Shown: in pieces, positions 24,595 to 33,299 of the stretch
Layout: each line of letters begins with the position of its first letter
Numbering within the stretch: the stretch's first letter is position 1
Assembly (NCBI GenBank): GCA_022824005.1
Contig: JAJEBG010000060.1
Location: forward strand, 1 to 64,000
DNA length: 64,000 nt
Source: Paracoccaceae bacterium
Lineage (GTDB): Bacteria; Pseudomonadota; Alphaproteobacteria; Rhodobacterales; Rhodobacteraceae
Direction of reading: 5' to 3'
The notes under the pieces: generated by a model
The model's input: the letters and a program-made list of their open reading frames with translations, nothing else
Databases searched by the model: none
What the model was told of the DNA's origin: nothing
Program-made: the position numbers and the translations under genes

Positions 24595-26555
24595 GCTGAT
24601 TCGGTCCCTTCTCCTAGATGGGACAACGGCACATCGCAAATTCTCAAATTTGCGGCTATGCTTCCCTTGCTCCCGTCCTCGTAAGTGACTTCCGTTTCTG
24701 TGTCGACACTGTCCTCGGCGCGATAGATCGCGTCAATTATGTCACTGTATTTGTCCTCGATGATGCGCCGTCTGACCTTGCGTGTCCGCGTCAATTCTCC
24801 ATCGTCCGCGTCCAACTCCTTATGTAAGACAACGAAACGTCGAATTTGACATCCTGACAATTCTGGATCTTTGGCCAGACTCTCGTTGGTCGCCGCTACT
24901 TGGCGTCGCATCGTCTCGTAAACTTCGTGATGCCCCGCCAATTCTTGGTAAGACGCATAGGCGATATTGTGCCTCTCGGCCCAATTTCCAACCGCTGTCA
25001 AATCGATATTTAGGAGTGCTGAACAATAGTCTCGGCCGGCACCAAAGACCACGGCTTCGAGAATATTGGGATGAAATTTCAGTTTGTTCTCGACATATTT
25101 GGGAGCAAACATGCCGCCATCGTTGAGTTTTCCGACGTCCTTTGCTCGGTCAATAATTTTGAGATGACCTTTGCTGTCAATAAATCCAGCATCTCCTGTC
25201 GCGACCCAACCCTCGGAGTCTTTGGTCTCTTCAGTGGCCGCCGGATTACGAAAATACTCAACAAATGAACCTTCTGAGCGAAAAAAGACCTCTCCATTCT
25301 CACTTGTCTTGATTTCGACACCCGGCGTTGGAACGCCTACAGTGTCCGCTTCCACTTCGCCGTCCGGCTGCTGAGTAATGAACACCGAGGCTTCGGTTTG
25401 ACCATACAATTGCTTCAAATTGATACCAATGGAGCGGAAAAAATCGAAGATTTCTGGACCGATGGCCTCACCAGCAGTGTAACCCGTCCTGACCCTTGAG
25501 AGGCCCAGTGTATTGCGCAATGGCGCATAGACGAGGACATCACCTATCCGATGAATGATCCGATCGGTCACCGAAACCGCCTGGCCAGACATGATTCCCG
25601 TCCCACATTTGCTGGCATGAGCCATAAAGAAGTCAAACAATTTTTTCTTCACAAAACCCGCGTCCTCCATGCGGATCATCACTTGCGTCAACATGTTTTC
25701 AAAAATTCGTGGAGGGGCAAAATAGTAAGTGGGACCAATCTCACGCAGATCGGTCACCATTGTGTTAGATGACTCCGGGCAGTTCACACAAAAACCTGTC
25801 CAATAGGCTTGGCCAATCGAAAAAATGAAATCGCCAACCCACGCCATCGGCAGATACGCCAATACCGAGTCTCCGTCTGTCAATCGATCAAATTCACATG
25901 ACGCTTTGGAGGCTGAAATAATGTTAGAGTTAGAGAGAACGACACCTTTTGGATGACCTGTCGTGCCCGAGGTGTATAAGATCACGCACGTTGAATTCTC
26001 ATCGAGCGATTCCATCCTCCCTTTCAATTCTTGCCGAAGCGCCTCATTGGCATTTTTTCCCCATTCCTGAACCTGTTGGCAGGAATGCATTTTTGAATGG
26101 TCATAATGACGCAAACCCCGAGGATCCAAATAGAGAATTTGCTCAACCGTTGGCACATTCTCTTTAACGTCAAGAACCTTGTCGACTTGTTCTTGATCTC
26201 CGGCTACAACAAAGCGCGCCCGACAGTGATTCAGAACATATTCCATCTCACCCGCGATGGCGTCCTGATAAACCGGTACTGGAACCCCGCCAACCATCTG
26301 AGTGGCCACCATGTGCCAATAGAGTTGTGGCCGATTTCGCCCAATCACAGCAACATGATCGCCCGATTGGATACCCAATTTTAACAACCCAAGAGCGATT
26401 TCTTGTGTCGCGGCCGCGACCTCATGCCATGTCCAACTTTGCCAGATGCCGAACTCTTTTTCTCGATTGGCCGGCCGATCGCCTCGATCCCTTGCGTTTC
26501 GCATGAGAAGATCTGGTATACTGCGGTTGAAGACGACGGTATCAGACTTCATCAA
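24591..26555 (-). CDS. Long-chain acyl-CoA synthetase-like AMP-forming enzyme
   Basis: A 654-residue adenylate-forming ligase. The phosphate loop is CVILYTSGTTGHPKGVVLS, the adenine site is LKQLYGQTEASVF, and the hinge region is WVATGDAGFIDSKGHLKIIDRAKDVGKL. It resembles the FadD15-like synthetases that commonly head LIV-type transporter operons in proteobacteria. It should form an acyl-CoA through an acyl-AMP. It is the first gene of the operon and overlaps livG by four bases. The start is TTG at 26555 or the ATG at 26552; spacing to an upstream ggag does not decide. Confidence 0.88.
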   Translation of the reverse strand: MMKSDTVVFNRSIPDLLMRNARDRGDRPANREKEFGIWQSWTWHEVAAATQEIALGLLKLGIQSGDHVAVIGRNRPQLYWHMVATQMVGGVPVPVYQDAIAGEMEYVLNHCRARFVVAGDQEQVDKVLDVKENVPTVEQILYLDPRGLRHYDHSKMHSCQQVQEWGKNANEALRQELKGRMESLDENSTCVILYTSGTTGHPKGVVLSNSNIISASKASCEFDRLTDGDSVLAYLPMAWVGDFIFSIGQAYWTGFCVNCPESSNTMVTDLREIGPTYYFAPPRIFENMLTQVMIRMEDAGFVKKKLFDFFMAHASKCGTGIMSGQAVSVTDRIIHRIGDVLVYAPLRNTLGLSRVRTGYTAGEAIGPEIFDFFRSIGINLKQLYGQTEASVFITQQPDGEVEADTVGVPTPGVEIKTSENGEVFFRSEGSFVEYFRNPAATEETKDSEGWVATGDAGFIDSKGHLKIIDRAKDVGKLNDGGMFAPKYVENKLKFHPNILEAVVFGAGRDYCSALLNIDLTAVGNWAERHNIAYASYQELAGHHEVYETMRRQVAATNESLAKDPELSGCQIRRFVVLHKELDADDGELTRTRKVRRRIIEDKYSDIIDAIYRAEDSVDTETEVTYEDGSKGSIAANLRICDVPLSHLGEGTESA

Positions 26556-26648
26556 ACATCACTCGCATCTCCACTCCAAATTCTATGCAAACAACTCGTA
26601 TCATAACCATGCGGTTAACCAAAGCATCACTAACCGGCAATAAAAAAC

Positions 26649-26698
26649 TGATCAATATGTTTTTCCTCACAAATGATCAATATATTTTTTCTCACAAA
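26649..26698. repeat. Two tandem 25-base repeats upstream of the acyl-CoA synthetase operon
   Basis: The unit tgatcaatatgtttttcctc... occurs twice in direct contact (26649-26673 and 26674-26698), with three differences, and each copy ends ctcacaaa. The block lies about 95-145 bases before the operon start. Paired direct repeats here could be binding sites for an operon regulator, or a local duplication. Confidence 0.6.
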
Positions 26699-27417
26699 AA
26701 GGTCCAAACCCTCACTTTCCGCTTGTTTTTCCGAATAAACCCGGAAGGGAATTGCTAGGATTGAGATGGCGTTTGATTATCTTGTTGGTCTGGTTTACCG
26801 CCCAGTCAACTGAGTGACTATTCCGAGACTTAGGCCGTGGGGGATTGTTTGTTTTGTGGGGCATTGAATGAGGCAGGCTAAAGGTTACCAGTCAGAAACA
26901 AACGAAGCGGCGTTCAATTTTGAGTTGGCACGTCATTGGCGGTTCTTCGAAAACAATGGTGCCGTGAACCTAGCGTGGATGGCGGTAAAACCACACGTAT
27001 GCCACTCGATTGAATCCCAAAAAGTTGTTGCGCTCCCACGACTTGGTTGACGGGGCTCAAAACTTTCCCATCATTCGAAGATTTTTTTTGGGAGTCATTG
27101 CGATGAGATGATTTAGATTCCTTTCCTCAATCTAATGTGTATGCGTGGCGTTTGGGACATTGTCCTCGCAGATTCGGGCTTGGCCTCCATTAAATGGCGG
27201 CGTGTTAGAAGAATGTAGTGGTTTCACCGAGCCTCTCGAACCGTTGCGCAAAATCGTCGTCACTGAAGAGCCACATATTCATGTCGACGAAAGGTCCCAT
27301 GGCACTTCCAAAGACCAGACGCAGAGTGTTTTTCTACTTGAGTCTTCCGACATCAACATTGGAGCTGACATATCAGATATGACCTTACCGACCCATTTTT
27401 TAGGTCTCAAAAAAATA
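26699..27417. other. Intergenic region without a confident gene
   Basis: About 720 bases between the acyl-CoA synthetase promoter region and the oxidoreductase gene. The only protein-like stretch is a 31-codon minus-strand frame at 27205-27300 with VDMNMWLFSDDDFAQRFERL. A stop lies a few codons upstream, so it may be a relic of a longer gene. I could not assign it to a family and do not call it a gene. Confidence 0.4.
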
Positions 27418-28509
27418 TTATAACTCCAGACTGCGATCGGTTCGTTGAGTCATTCGGACTTGACCCTTTGTGGGCCGATATCGCTTGCGTGGCATTTGGA
27501 TCATTTGCGTGCGCCCCGACTTTGCCGCCGCTTCAATGGCCCTCATAATCCTGACGTCGGCTAGGCCTTCGTGACCATCGGGGCCGATGTCCTGATTGGC
27601 CAAAATACAGTCTGAGAAATAGGCAACTTGGGCACCAAAATGGTCAATTGATGGGAACATCTTCACCATCTCTTCATGACTGTTGCGCAGCGACATTCGG
27701 ACCGGAGTTTCATATCGGAATCCCGGATCAACAACTATTTCTCCCTCGGTACCGACAATCCGATACATATCAATCTCCGCGGCATTGAAACTAACGACAA
27801 AGTTGGCCAGCCCATCATTTGGAAAATTCAGCATCACCGTAAAAGTCTCTTCGATTTCAGAAAATCGTGCCTCGCCTCCGTGCGTCGCCATCGCCGCCAC
27901 CGCAACAGGCTCGGAATCAAAGATGTGCCGTGCCGCGTTCAAACAATAGACGCCAATATCTTGTAATGGCCCGCCCCAATGTTCTGCCTTTAAGCGGTGG
28001 TTTGACTTGGACATTTGAATGGAGAAGACAGAATCAAAGAAACGGGGCCTGCCGATGGCACCGTCGGCGACAAGTTGAAGGGCTTCGATGGTAGCGGGCT
28101 CACAATGCAATCGGTAGGCTGTCATCAGCTTTGTCGAGTTATGATGGGCCGCTTCAATCATTCTCTCACATTGATCCACATCTATAGCTAACGGTTTTTC
28201 AACCAGAGCATGTATACCTTGTTGCGAGGCCCGAATGGTGTATTCACAATGAAGGGAATTGGGTAAGGCGTTATAAACGGCATCGAAAAGGCCAGATGCG
28301 AGTGCCTCTTCATATTGCTCATAGTCAAACACATGTTCAACTCCGTAGAATTCCGCGAGTTTATGGGCCCCATCCCGGTTTCCACTGATGATGGCCGTCA
28401 TCACAGAATTCTGCGTTTGGCCAACCGCCGGCATGAAGGCTCTTTGGGAGATACTGCCAGCACCTAAAACGGCATATCGAACTTTTTCCACTTGTCGTCT
28501 CTTTCTCAC
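27418..28509 (-). CDS. Gfo/Idh/MocA-family oxidoreductase
   Basis: A 363-residue dehydrogenase with an N-terminal Rossmann fold (VRYAVLGAGSISQRAFMPA) and the family signature VEKPLAIDVDQ containing the catalytic-area lysine. The C-terminal alpha/beta domain carries HWGGPLQDIGVYCLNAARHIF, with conserved Asp and His-like residues of the active site. Members oxidise sugars or inositols with NAD(P). No sugar-uptake genes lie beside it, so the substrate is unknown. The true start may be the Met or Val after the first six residues. It is monocistronic by appearance. Confidence 0.85.
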   Translation of the reverse strand: MRKRRQVEKVRYAVLGAGSISQRAFMPAVGQTQNSVMTAIISGNRDGAHKLAEFYGVEHVFDYEQYEEALASGLFDAVYNALPNSLHCEYTIRASQQGIHALVEKPLAIDVDQCERMIEAAHHNSTKLMTAYRLHCEPATIEALQLVADGAIGRPRFFDSVFSIQMSKSNHRLKAEHWGGPLQDIGVYCLNAARHIFDSEPVAVAAMATHGGEARFSEIEETFTVMLNFPNDGLANFVVSFNAAEIDMYRIVGTEGEIVVDPGFRYETPVRMSLRNSHEEMVKMFPSIDHFGAQVAYFSDCILANQDIGPDGHEGLADVRIMRAIEAAAKSGRTQMIQMPRKRYRPTKGQVRMTQRTDRSLEL

Positions 28510-28609
28510 TCTTTATCAAGTCTGACTCGAAGTCTTATACTTGACAGAGGTCAAGCGACAATATCTTCCGTATTTGACATCCAATCTTTGATGTTGACAA
28601 TTTCGACTG

Positions 28610-29446
28610 TCAATCACCTTGACGACGTTTGAGAATAACCTTGATTTCATCAAGTTGTTGCTGCAGATTTTCCATTTGTTTTACAAGGATGTGGGTTTCA
28701 GTTTGGCTCACTTTATGGATGTCTTCAGATTGGGAATGGTGTTGTTCAGTCATGGCGTTCACAATGACTGCGATGAAGAGGTTGATCACCGCAAAACTCG
28801 TCATCATTATGAAGAGAACAAAGACCACCCAAGCGTAGGGGTAAATCTCCATGACCGGCCGCACAATGCCCATTGACCAGCTTTCCAGAGTCATGATTTG
28901 AAAGAGCGAGAACATGCTCTTGCCCACTGTCCCGAACCAATCGGGAAATGTGTCTCCATAGAGTTGGGTAACCATCACACCAAAGACATAATAGACAAGA
29001 GCTAAGAGAGCGACGACACTGGATATCCCCGGAATCGCCGCGATCAGTGCCGCGACGACACGCCGCATGGATGGAACCACGGTGACAAGGCGCAAACCAC
29101 GCAAAATTCGCAAAGCGCGGAGAACCGAGAGGTTGCCACTTGAAGGGGCTAGGGCAATGCCGACAATCACAAAATCAAAAATATTCCAACCGCTCTTAAA
29201 AAAACGTCCGCCATAGGCAAACAGTTTGGCCAGCAACTCAAAGAAAAAAATGACCAAAACGGCTTGGTCAATGAAATGAAGAAGTGAGCCCACGCTCTCC
29301 ATCACACGGTCTGAGGTTTCCAACCCCAGAGTCACCGCGTTGAGGACAATCACAGCGGTAACAGTTTTGGTAAAAGCCGGCTTTTCCACAAATGATCCGA
29401 CCTGTTGGCGCAGAACGTTGAGTCTTGACACCGGATTCATCTTCAC
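28610..29446 (-). CDS. Bacterial voltage-gated sodium channel (BacNav)
   Basis: A 278-residue six-helix channel subunit. The voltage sensor S4 has regularly spaced arginines in VLRALRILRGLRLVTVVPSMRR. The pore loop selectivity filter reads MTLESWSMG, the same TLESWS core as in the structurally known sodium channels NavAb and NavMs. After S6 (FAVINLFIAVIVNAM) comes a long C-terminal helix with heptad character (TETHILVKQMENLQQQLDEIKVIL), the coiled coil that holds the tetramer together. Conduction of sodium and voltage gating are inferred from these motifs. Such channels are typical of marine and alkaliphilic bacteria. Confidence 0.93.
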   Translation of the reverse strand: MKMNPVSRLNVLRQQVGSFVEKPAFTKTVTAVIVLNAVTLGLETSDRVMESVGSLLHFIDQAVLVIFFFELLAKLFAYGGRFFKSGWNIFDFVIVGIALAPSSGNLSVLRALRILRGLRLVTVVPSMRRVVAALIAAIPGISSVVALLALVYYVFGVMVTQLYGDTFPDWFGTVGKSMFSLFQIMTLESWSMGIVRPVMEIYPYAWVVFVLFIMMTSFAVINLFIAVIVNAMTEQHHSQSEDIHKVSQTETHILVKQMENLQQQLDEIKVILKRRQGD

Positions 29447-29521
29447 TCCAATATTGTTAAGTTGGCTGATGGTTTTTGAACGCGTCGATTGATGCTTTCA
29501 TCAAATCTCATTTGAGTGACA

Positions 29522-30019
29522 TCAACCCATCTTGGAACGCCCACACGCATCCAAATTGACCCGCATAGCGGCATGAGAGCCATCAAGTTTCGGACGTCTC
29601 TTTGCCTCTAATTGGGGGAATCTTGAGCTCTTGATTATCAATGAATCGGCGGTTTTCCAAAGATGCGAGGAGCGATCATGCACCCGCCCACGATCCGGTT
29701 GATCAGCGATCAAGAGTTCCACAACCAATTTTCGTGAGGCGTGGGCTCTCGCGATTTGGGTACGCACCTTCATTCCATCGCTCACTCGTCAAATACAAGA
29801 TGCCACCGGCGCGCGATCGCCTTCAACCTCCACCATGCAGGCTCGGCAGTTCCCATCAGGTTGATAGCCTGACTTATCGGAGTGGCAGAGATGGGGAATC
29901 TGGGTAACGCTTCGTTTGGCGAGTTCCCAAATCATCTCCTTTGGTGAGGCCGAAAGCTCGACACCATCCAATGTCACCTTGATCTTATTGCTCAATGAGG
30001 GAGGCTCCCTCGTCTCCAA
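29522..30019 (-). pseudogene. 5' relic of a formate dehydrogenase alpha-like gene (NuoG-like N terminus)
   Basis: The first part encodes a [2Fe-2S] domain with its cysteines intact (IPHLCHSDKSGYQPDGNCRACMVEVEG and VASC). An in-frame TGA at 29789-29791 then interrupts the same frame where the family has an arginine, and the frame continues with GMKVRTQIARAHASRKLVVELLIADQP up to VNLDAC. In intact proteins the next residues are a ferredoxin-like cluster CxxCxxC; here the frame ends after six more residues. The catalytic molybdopterin domain is absent. It fits CGA-to-TGA decay plus truncation. The stop is not at the selenocysteine position of formate dehydrogenases. Confidence 0.8.
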
Positions 30020-30144
30020 CTTTCAGAAGCGAATATCGTTTTTCCTCTCGACTGTCATCTGCAATTGGTCACTCTGCGCCCCTGATACATCGCTTGAAAG
30101 ACTCTTCATTTCGGCCGACTCTTATGTCAAAAAGCCTTCACTCA

Positions 30145-31956
30145 TCATCTTCGTCCAAACAGTTTTTCAATATCTTTAAGTGGCATTTGAATATAGGTCG
30201 GACGACCATGATTGCATTGTCCTGAATTCGGTGTCCTTTCCATTTCCCGAAGAAGGGCGTTCATTTCCTTGGCATCCATTTGTCGTCCAGCACGAATGGA
30301 ATGGTGACAAGATATCCGGCTGAGCACCGCATGGACACGTGTCTCTAAGGCGGCCGCTTCACCCGTTTCGCGAATTGAATCGACGATATCTTGCAAAAGA
30401 GCACGACCGTTAACTCCCCCACCTAGAAGGGCCGGCAGCGCACGAATACAAATGGTGCCGACACCAAACTCCTCAATCACCAAACCCATTTGCGATAAAT
30501 GGTTGGAAAAGTCGCACAAATCAGAGATGTCTCTTTCCGACAATTCCACAATATCAGGGACCAAGAGAACCATGGACTCGACTTTTGATTGGTCAAAATG
30601 AGTCTTCAATTTTTCATACACAAGGCGTTCATGTGCTGCATGTTGATCAACAATCACAAGACCCTCGCTATTTTCCGAAAGAATGTAGGTGTCACGAAAT
30701 TGCATTCGGGCGGCACCCAGCGGATAGTCATTTAACCCTGTATCCTCTGGCGGGACTGCGGGCTCGGCCCATGGCGGAAAGTCAGCCAACTGGGCTTGCG
30801 AGTCTCTTCGGTCAAAGACAGGGGGCTTAAAAAAATGTTTTGAGGATTGAACACTTTTAGACGTTTTCACATGCCATGAATCAGCCATTAGACTTGAAAG
30901 AGATGTCGACGAGCGATGACCATCTTTGGCCAGCGCCTCGCGCAGCGACCTGATGACAAGAGATCTGAGCTTTTGCGGGTCACGAAAACGGACTTCCGCT
31001 TTGGCGGGGTGGACATTGACATCAACTTGTTGCGGATCACATTCGACAAATAACGCGGCGACAGGATACTTCCCGCTCGGCAACAGGTCGGCGTAAGCGG
31101 CTCGTAAAGCTCCAAACAGCATTTTATCCTTGACGGGTCGTCCGTTGACAAAGAGGTGCTGGTTACGGGCCGTGCCACGATGAAACGTCGGGATACTGAT
31201 ATAACCTCCGATTTTTATGCCGTCCTGAACCCAATTGACTGGCGAACAATTCTCCGAGAAGCCACCACCGATCACAGCGCTGACGCGTGCCCTGATGGCA
31301 TCATCCTCCAACCCTCTCGATTTGGGCAGGCTCAAAACAGACCGACGCCTACCGCTCAATGGAATTTCAACCAACTCAAATCTGATTTTGGGTAAAACCA
31401 TCGCCAGTGAACGAATGGCATTGACGATGACCCCCGACTCGGAGCGCGTCGTCCTCAAAAACTTGAGACGTGACGGCATCGCCTTAAACAAATCAGTCAA
31501 CTCAATCACCGTTCCAATAGCCAGAGAAGTGGGACGAACAGATGAAATCTCACTCCCTTCGACTGTCACCCTGTAAGCACAGTCAGAACCCGCTTCTCGG
31601 CTGGTGACAGTCAATCGGCCGGCCGCGCCCATCGACGCCAGAGCTTCACCTCGGAAACCAAAACTGCGAATATTAAGCAAATCAGATCCATCAATTTTTG
31701 AGGTGGCGTGCCGAGAGACGGCGAGCGGTAAATCCGCCCCCGCGATCCCGCCGCCATTATCAATCACTCGAACGAGAGATTTGCCCCCATCGGTGTAATG
31801 GATTTCAATTTTGTCAGCCCCGGAGTCGATGGAGTTCTCGACGAGTTCTTTGACGGCCGAAGCGGGCCTTTCAATCACCTCACCCGCCGCGATACGATTG
31901 ATTGAGGCGTCATCAAGTTTGCGTATGCGTCTGTTTTGGGAAGGATGATCCATCAT
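30145..31956 (-). CDS. mutL: DNA mismatch repair protein MutL with endonuclease motif
   Basis: A 603-residue protein. The N-terminal GHKL ATPase has AAGEVIERP, VIDNGGGI and FGFRGEALASMG. The C-terminal dimerisation domain carries DQHAAHERLVYE, an exact fit to the DQHA-x2-E-x4-E metal-binding nuclease motif, and CNHGRP near the end, so this MutL should nick the new strand itself, as expected in bacteria without MutH. It is the last gene of a long minus-strand operon and follows the M16 gene by 23 bases. Confidence 0.96.
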   Translation of the reverse strand: MMDHPSQNRRIRKLDDASINRIAAGEVIERPASAVKELVENSIDSGADKIEIHYTDGGKSLVRVIDNGGGIAGADLPLAVSRHATSKIDGSDLLNIRSFGFRGEALASMGAAGRLTVTSREAGSDCAYRVTVEGSEISSVRPTSLAIGTVIELTDLFKAMPSRLKFLRTTRSESGVIVNAIRSLAMVLPKIRFELVEIPLSGRRRSVLSLPKSRGLEDDAIRARVSAVIGGGFSENCSPVNWVQDGIKIGGYISIPTFHRGTARNQHLFVNGRPVKDKMLFGALRAAYADLLPSGKYPVAALFVECDPQQVDVNVHPAKAEVRFRDPQKLRSLVIRSLREALAKDGHRSSTSLSSLMADSWHVKTSKSVQSSKHFFKPPVFDRRDSQAQLADFPPWAEPAVPPEDTGLNDYPLGAARMQFRDTYILSENSEGLVIVDQHAAHERLVYEKLKTHFDQSKVESMVLLVPDIVELSERDISDLCDFSNHLSQMGLVIEEFGVGTICIRALPALLGGGVNGRALLQDIVDSIRETGEAAALETRVHAVLSRISCHHSIRAGRQMDAKEMNALLREMERTPNSGQCNHGRPTYIQMPLKDIEKLFGRR

Positions 31957-31979
31957 ACTCGCCTTTGGCGATACCTGAT

Positions 31980-33299
31980 TCAGTAGCGAGCGGATTCGAG
32001 TCCCACGGGTTGACCCACAACAACAAAATGGAGCTCTTCAGGTTTAAGGAGTCGTGCCGCCACTCGGTTGATATCCTCAACTGTCAAGGCGTTAACTCTG
32101 TCATTTCGATGATCAAAATAGGTGATGTCTCGCTCGTCCCTCTGCATCGCGGCAAGAATCGACGCGATTCTGGAATTGCCGTCAAACCGCAAGGGGTAGG
32201 CTCCCGTAAGATAGGTCTTCACGCTTTGTAACTCTTCCTCTGAGACACCATTCTCCGCTAGATCCGTCCATATGTCTTTGACGACCTCAACCGCTTCGGC
32301 AACGGTGTTGTTATCGGTAGAGAACTGGCCCGAGATAAAAGCGACGTCGTCATAGGAGCTGAGGTAAGAGGCAATGCCATAAGTCAATCCGCGCTTTTCC
32401 CGAACTTCCTCCTTTAATCGCGACAAATAGCTTTGTGATCCCAAAATCTCATTCATGACGTAAGCGGTTAGAAAATCGGGGTTATCGCTCAAGATGCCCT
32501 CGTGTCTAAAGACGATGAAAGACTGCGGGGACGGATAGTCGATCACCGTCAATCCACCATTGATTAAAGATTGGGCCTTGTCAGGCGGGGATGATGGCCC
32601 CGGCCCAGAGAGTCCCGCGAACAACTCATCAAGCAAAGAGCCTAGCTCCTCCTCGGTTATATCGCCAGCGGCCCCAACGATGACATCGTCGCGGGTGAGT
32701 GCCTGCTGTCTAAATTCTTCGAGGTCCTCAGCAGAGATTGATTGGATGGTCTCGACTTGACCCTCAATAACGTCTCCGAGCGGATGGTCACCAAAACTCT
32801 CTTTGTTAAGAGCCATGTAAGCGATATCCGTCGCATCTTTTTCACGATTGGCAATAATGGCCAAAATTTGACTGCGAACGAATTCGAGTCGATCAGAGTC
32901 GAAACGCGGCTGTTCAAGGGCAAGCCGCAACAATTCCAGCGATTCGTCTTTGTTCTCTGTCAGAAATTTGACGCTCACTGACATAGTTTCCTGATAGGCA
33001 TCAAAAGAGAGGTCAACAGCCAATTCCTGTTGTCGACGCTGAAACTCGTCGGCGGAGTAGTCCCCCGCGCCTTCTTCCATCATGCCGGCCAAAAAGTAAG
33101 CTGTACCCAATTTGTCAGGGGCTTCAAGAACGGCCCCACCTCCAAAGTCGATTTCAAGGGCGGTGAATGGAATCGTGTGGTCTTCGACTAGCCACGCCTT
33201 CAGGCCTCCGGGAGATGTCACCTGTTTGACCTCCAATCCGTAGGAGGGGGCCGCAACCATCAGCGATACGCACAAAAATATCGCAAATGACCGTCTCAT
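31980..33299 (-). CDS. M16-family peptidase homologue lacking the zinc site
   Basis: A 439-residue exported protein (signal peptide near MRRSFAIFLCVSLMVAAPSYG) with the two M16 repeats. Where active members have HxxEH, this one reads YFLAGMMEEG, so it cannot bind the catalytic zinc. A second conserved region RLKEEVREKRGLTYGIASYL is kept. In M16B pairs the non-catalytic subunit completes the substrate chamber, so it is probably the partner of the upstream gene, whose stop overlaps this start as ATGA. Function in the periplasm or outer membrane is not established. Confidence 0.88.
   Translation of the reverse strand: MRRSFAIFLCVSLMVAAPSYGLEVKQVTSPGGLKAWLVEDHTIPFTALEIDFGGGAVLEAPDKLGTAYFLAGMMEEGAGDYSADEFQRRQQELAVDLSFDAYQETMSVSVKFLTENKDESLELLRLALEQPRFDSDRLEFVRSQILAIIANREKDATDIAYMALNKESFGDHPLGDVIEGQVETIQSISAEDLEEFRQQALTRDDVIVGAAGDITEEELGSLLDELFAGLSGPGPSSPPDKAQSLINGGLTVIDYPSPQSFIVFRHEGILSDNPDFLTAYVMNEILGSQSYLSRLKEEVREKRGLTYGIASYLSSYDDVAFISGQFSTDNNTVAEAVEVVKDIWTDLAENGVSEEELQSVKTYLTGAYPLRFDGNSRIASILAAMQRDERDITYFDHRNDRVNALTVEDINRVAARLLKPEELHFVVVGQPVGLESARY

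Noticed and set aside
26649-26698. CRISPR or satellite array
   Set aside because: Only two abutting units without spacers.
27145-27423. Plus-strand frame of 92 codons in the 26.7-27.4 kb gap
   Set aside because: No recognisable domain or ribosome site; it runs into the 3' end of the convergent oxidoreductase gene.
29789-29791. TGA in the formate dehydrogenase relic read as selenocysteine
   Set aside because: Selenocysteine in these enzymes lies in the catalytic molybdopterin domain, which is missing here; this TGA is in the N-terminal [2Fe-2S] region where arginine is usual, and the gene is truncated anyway.
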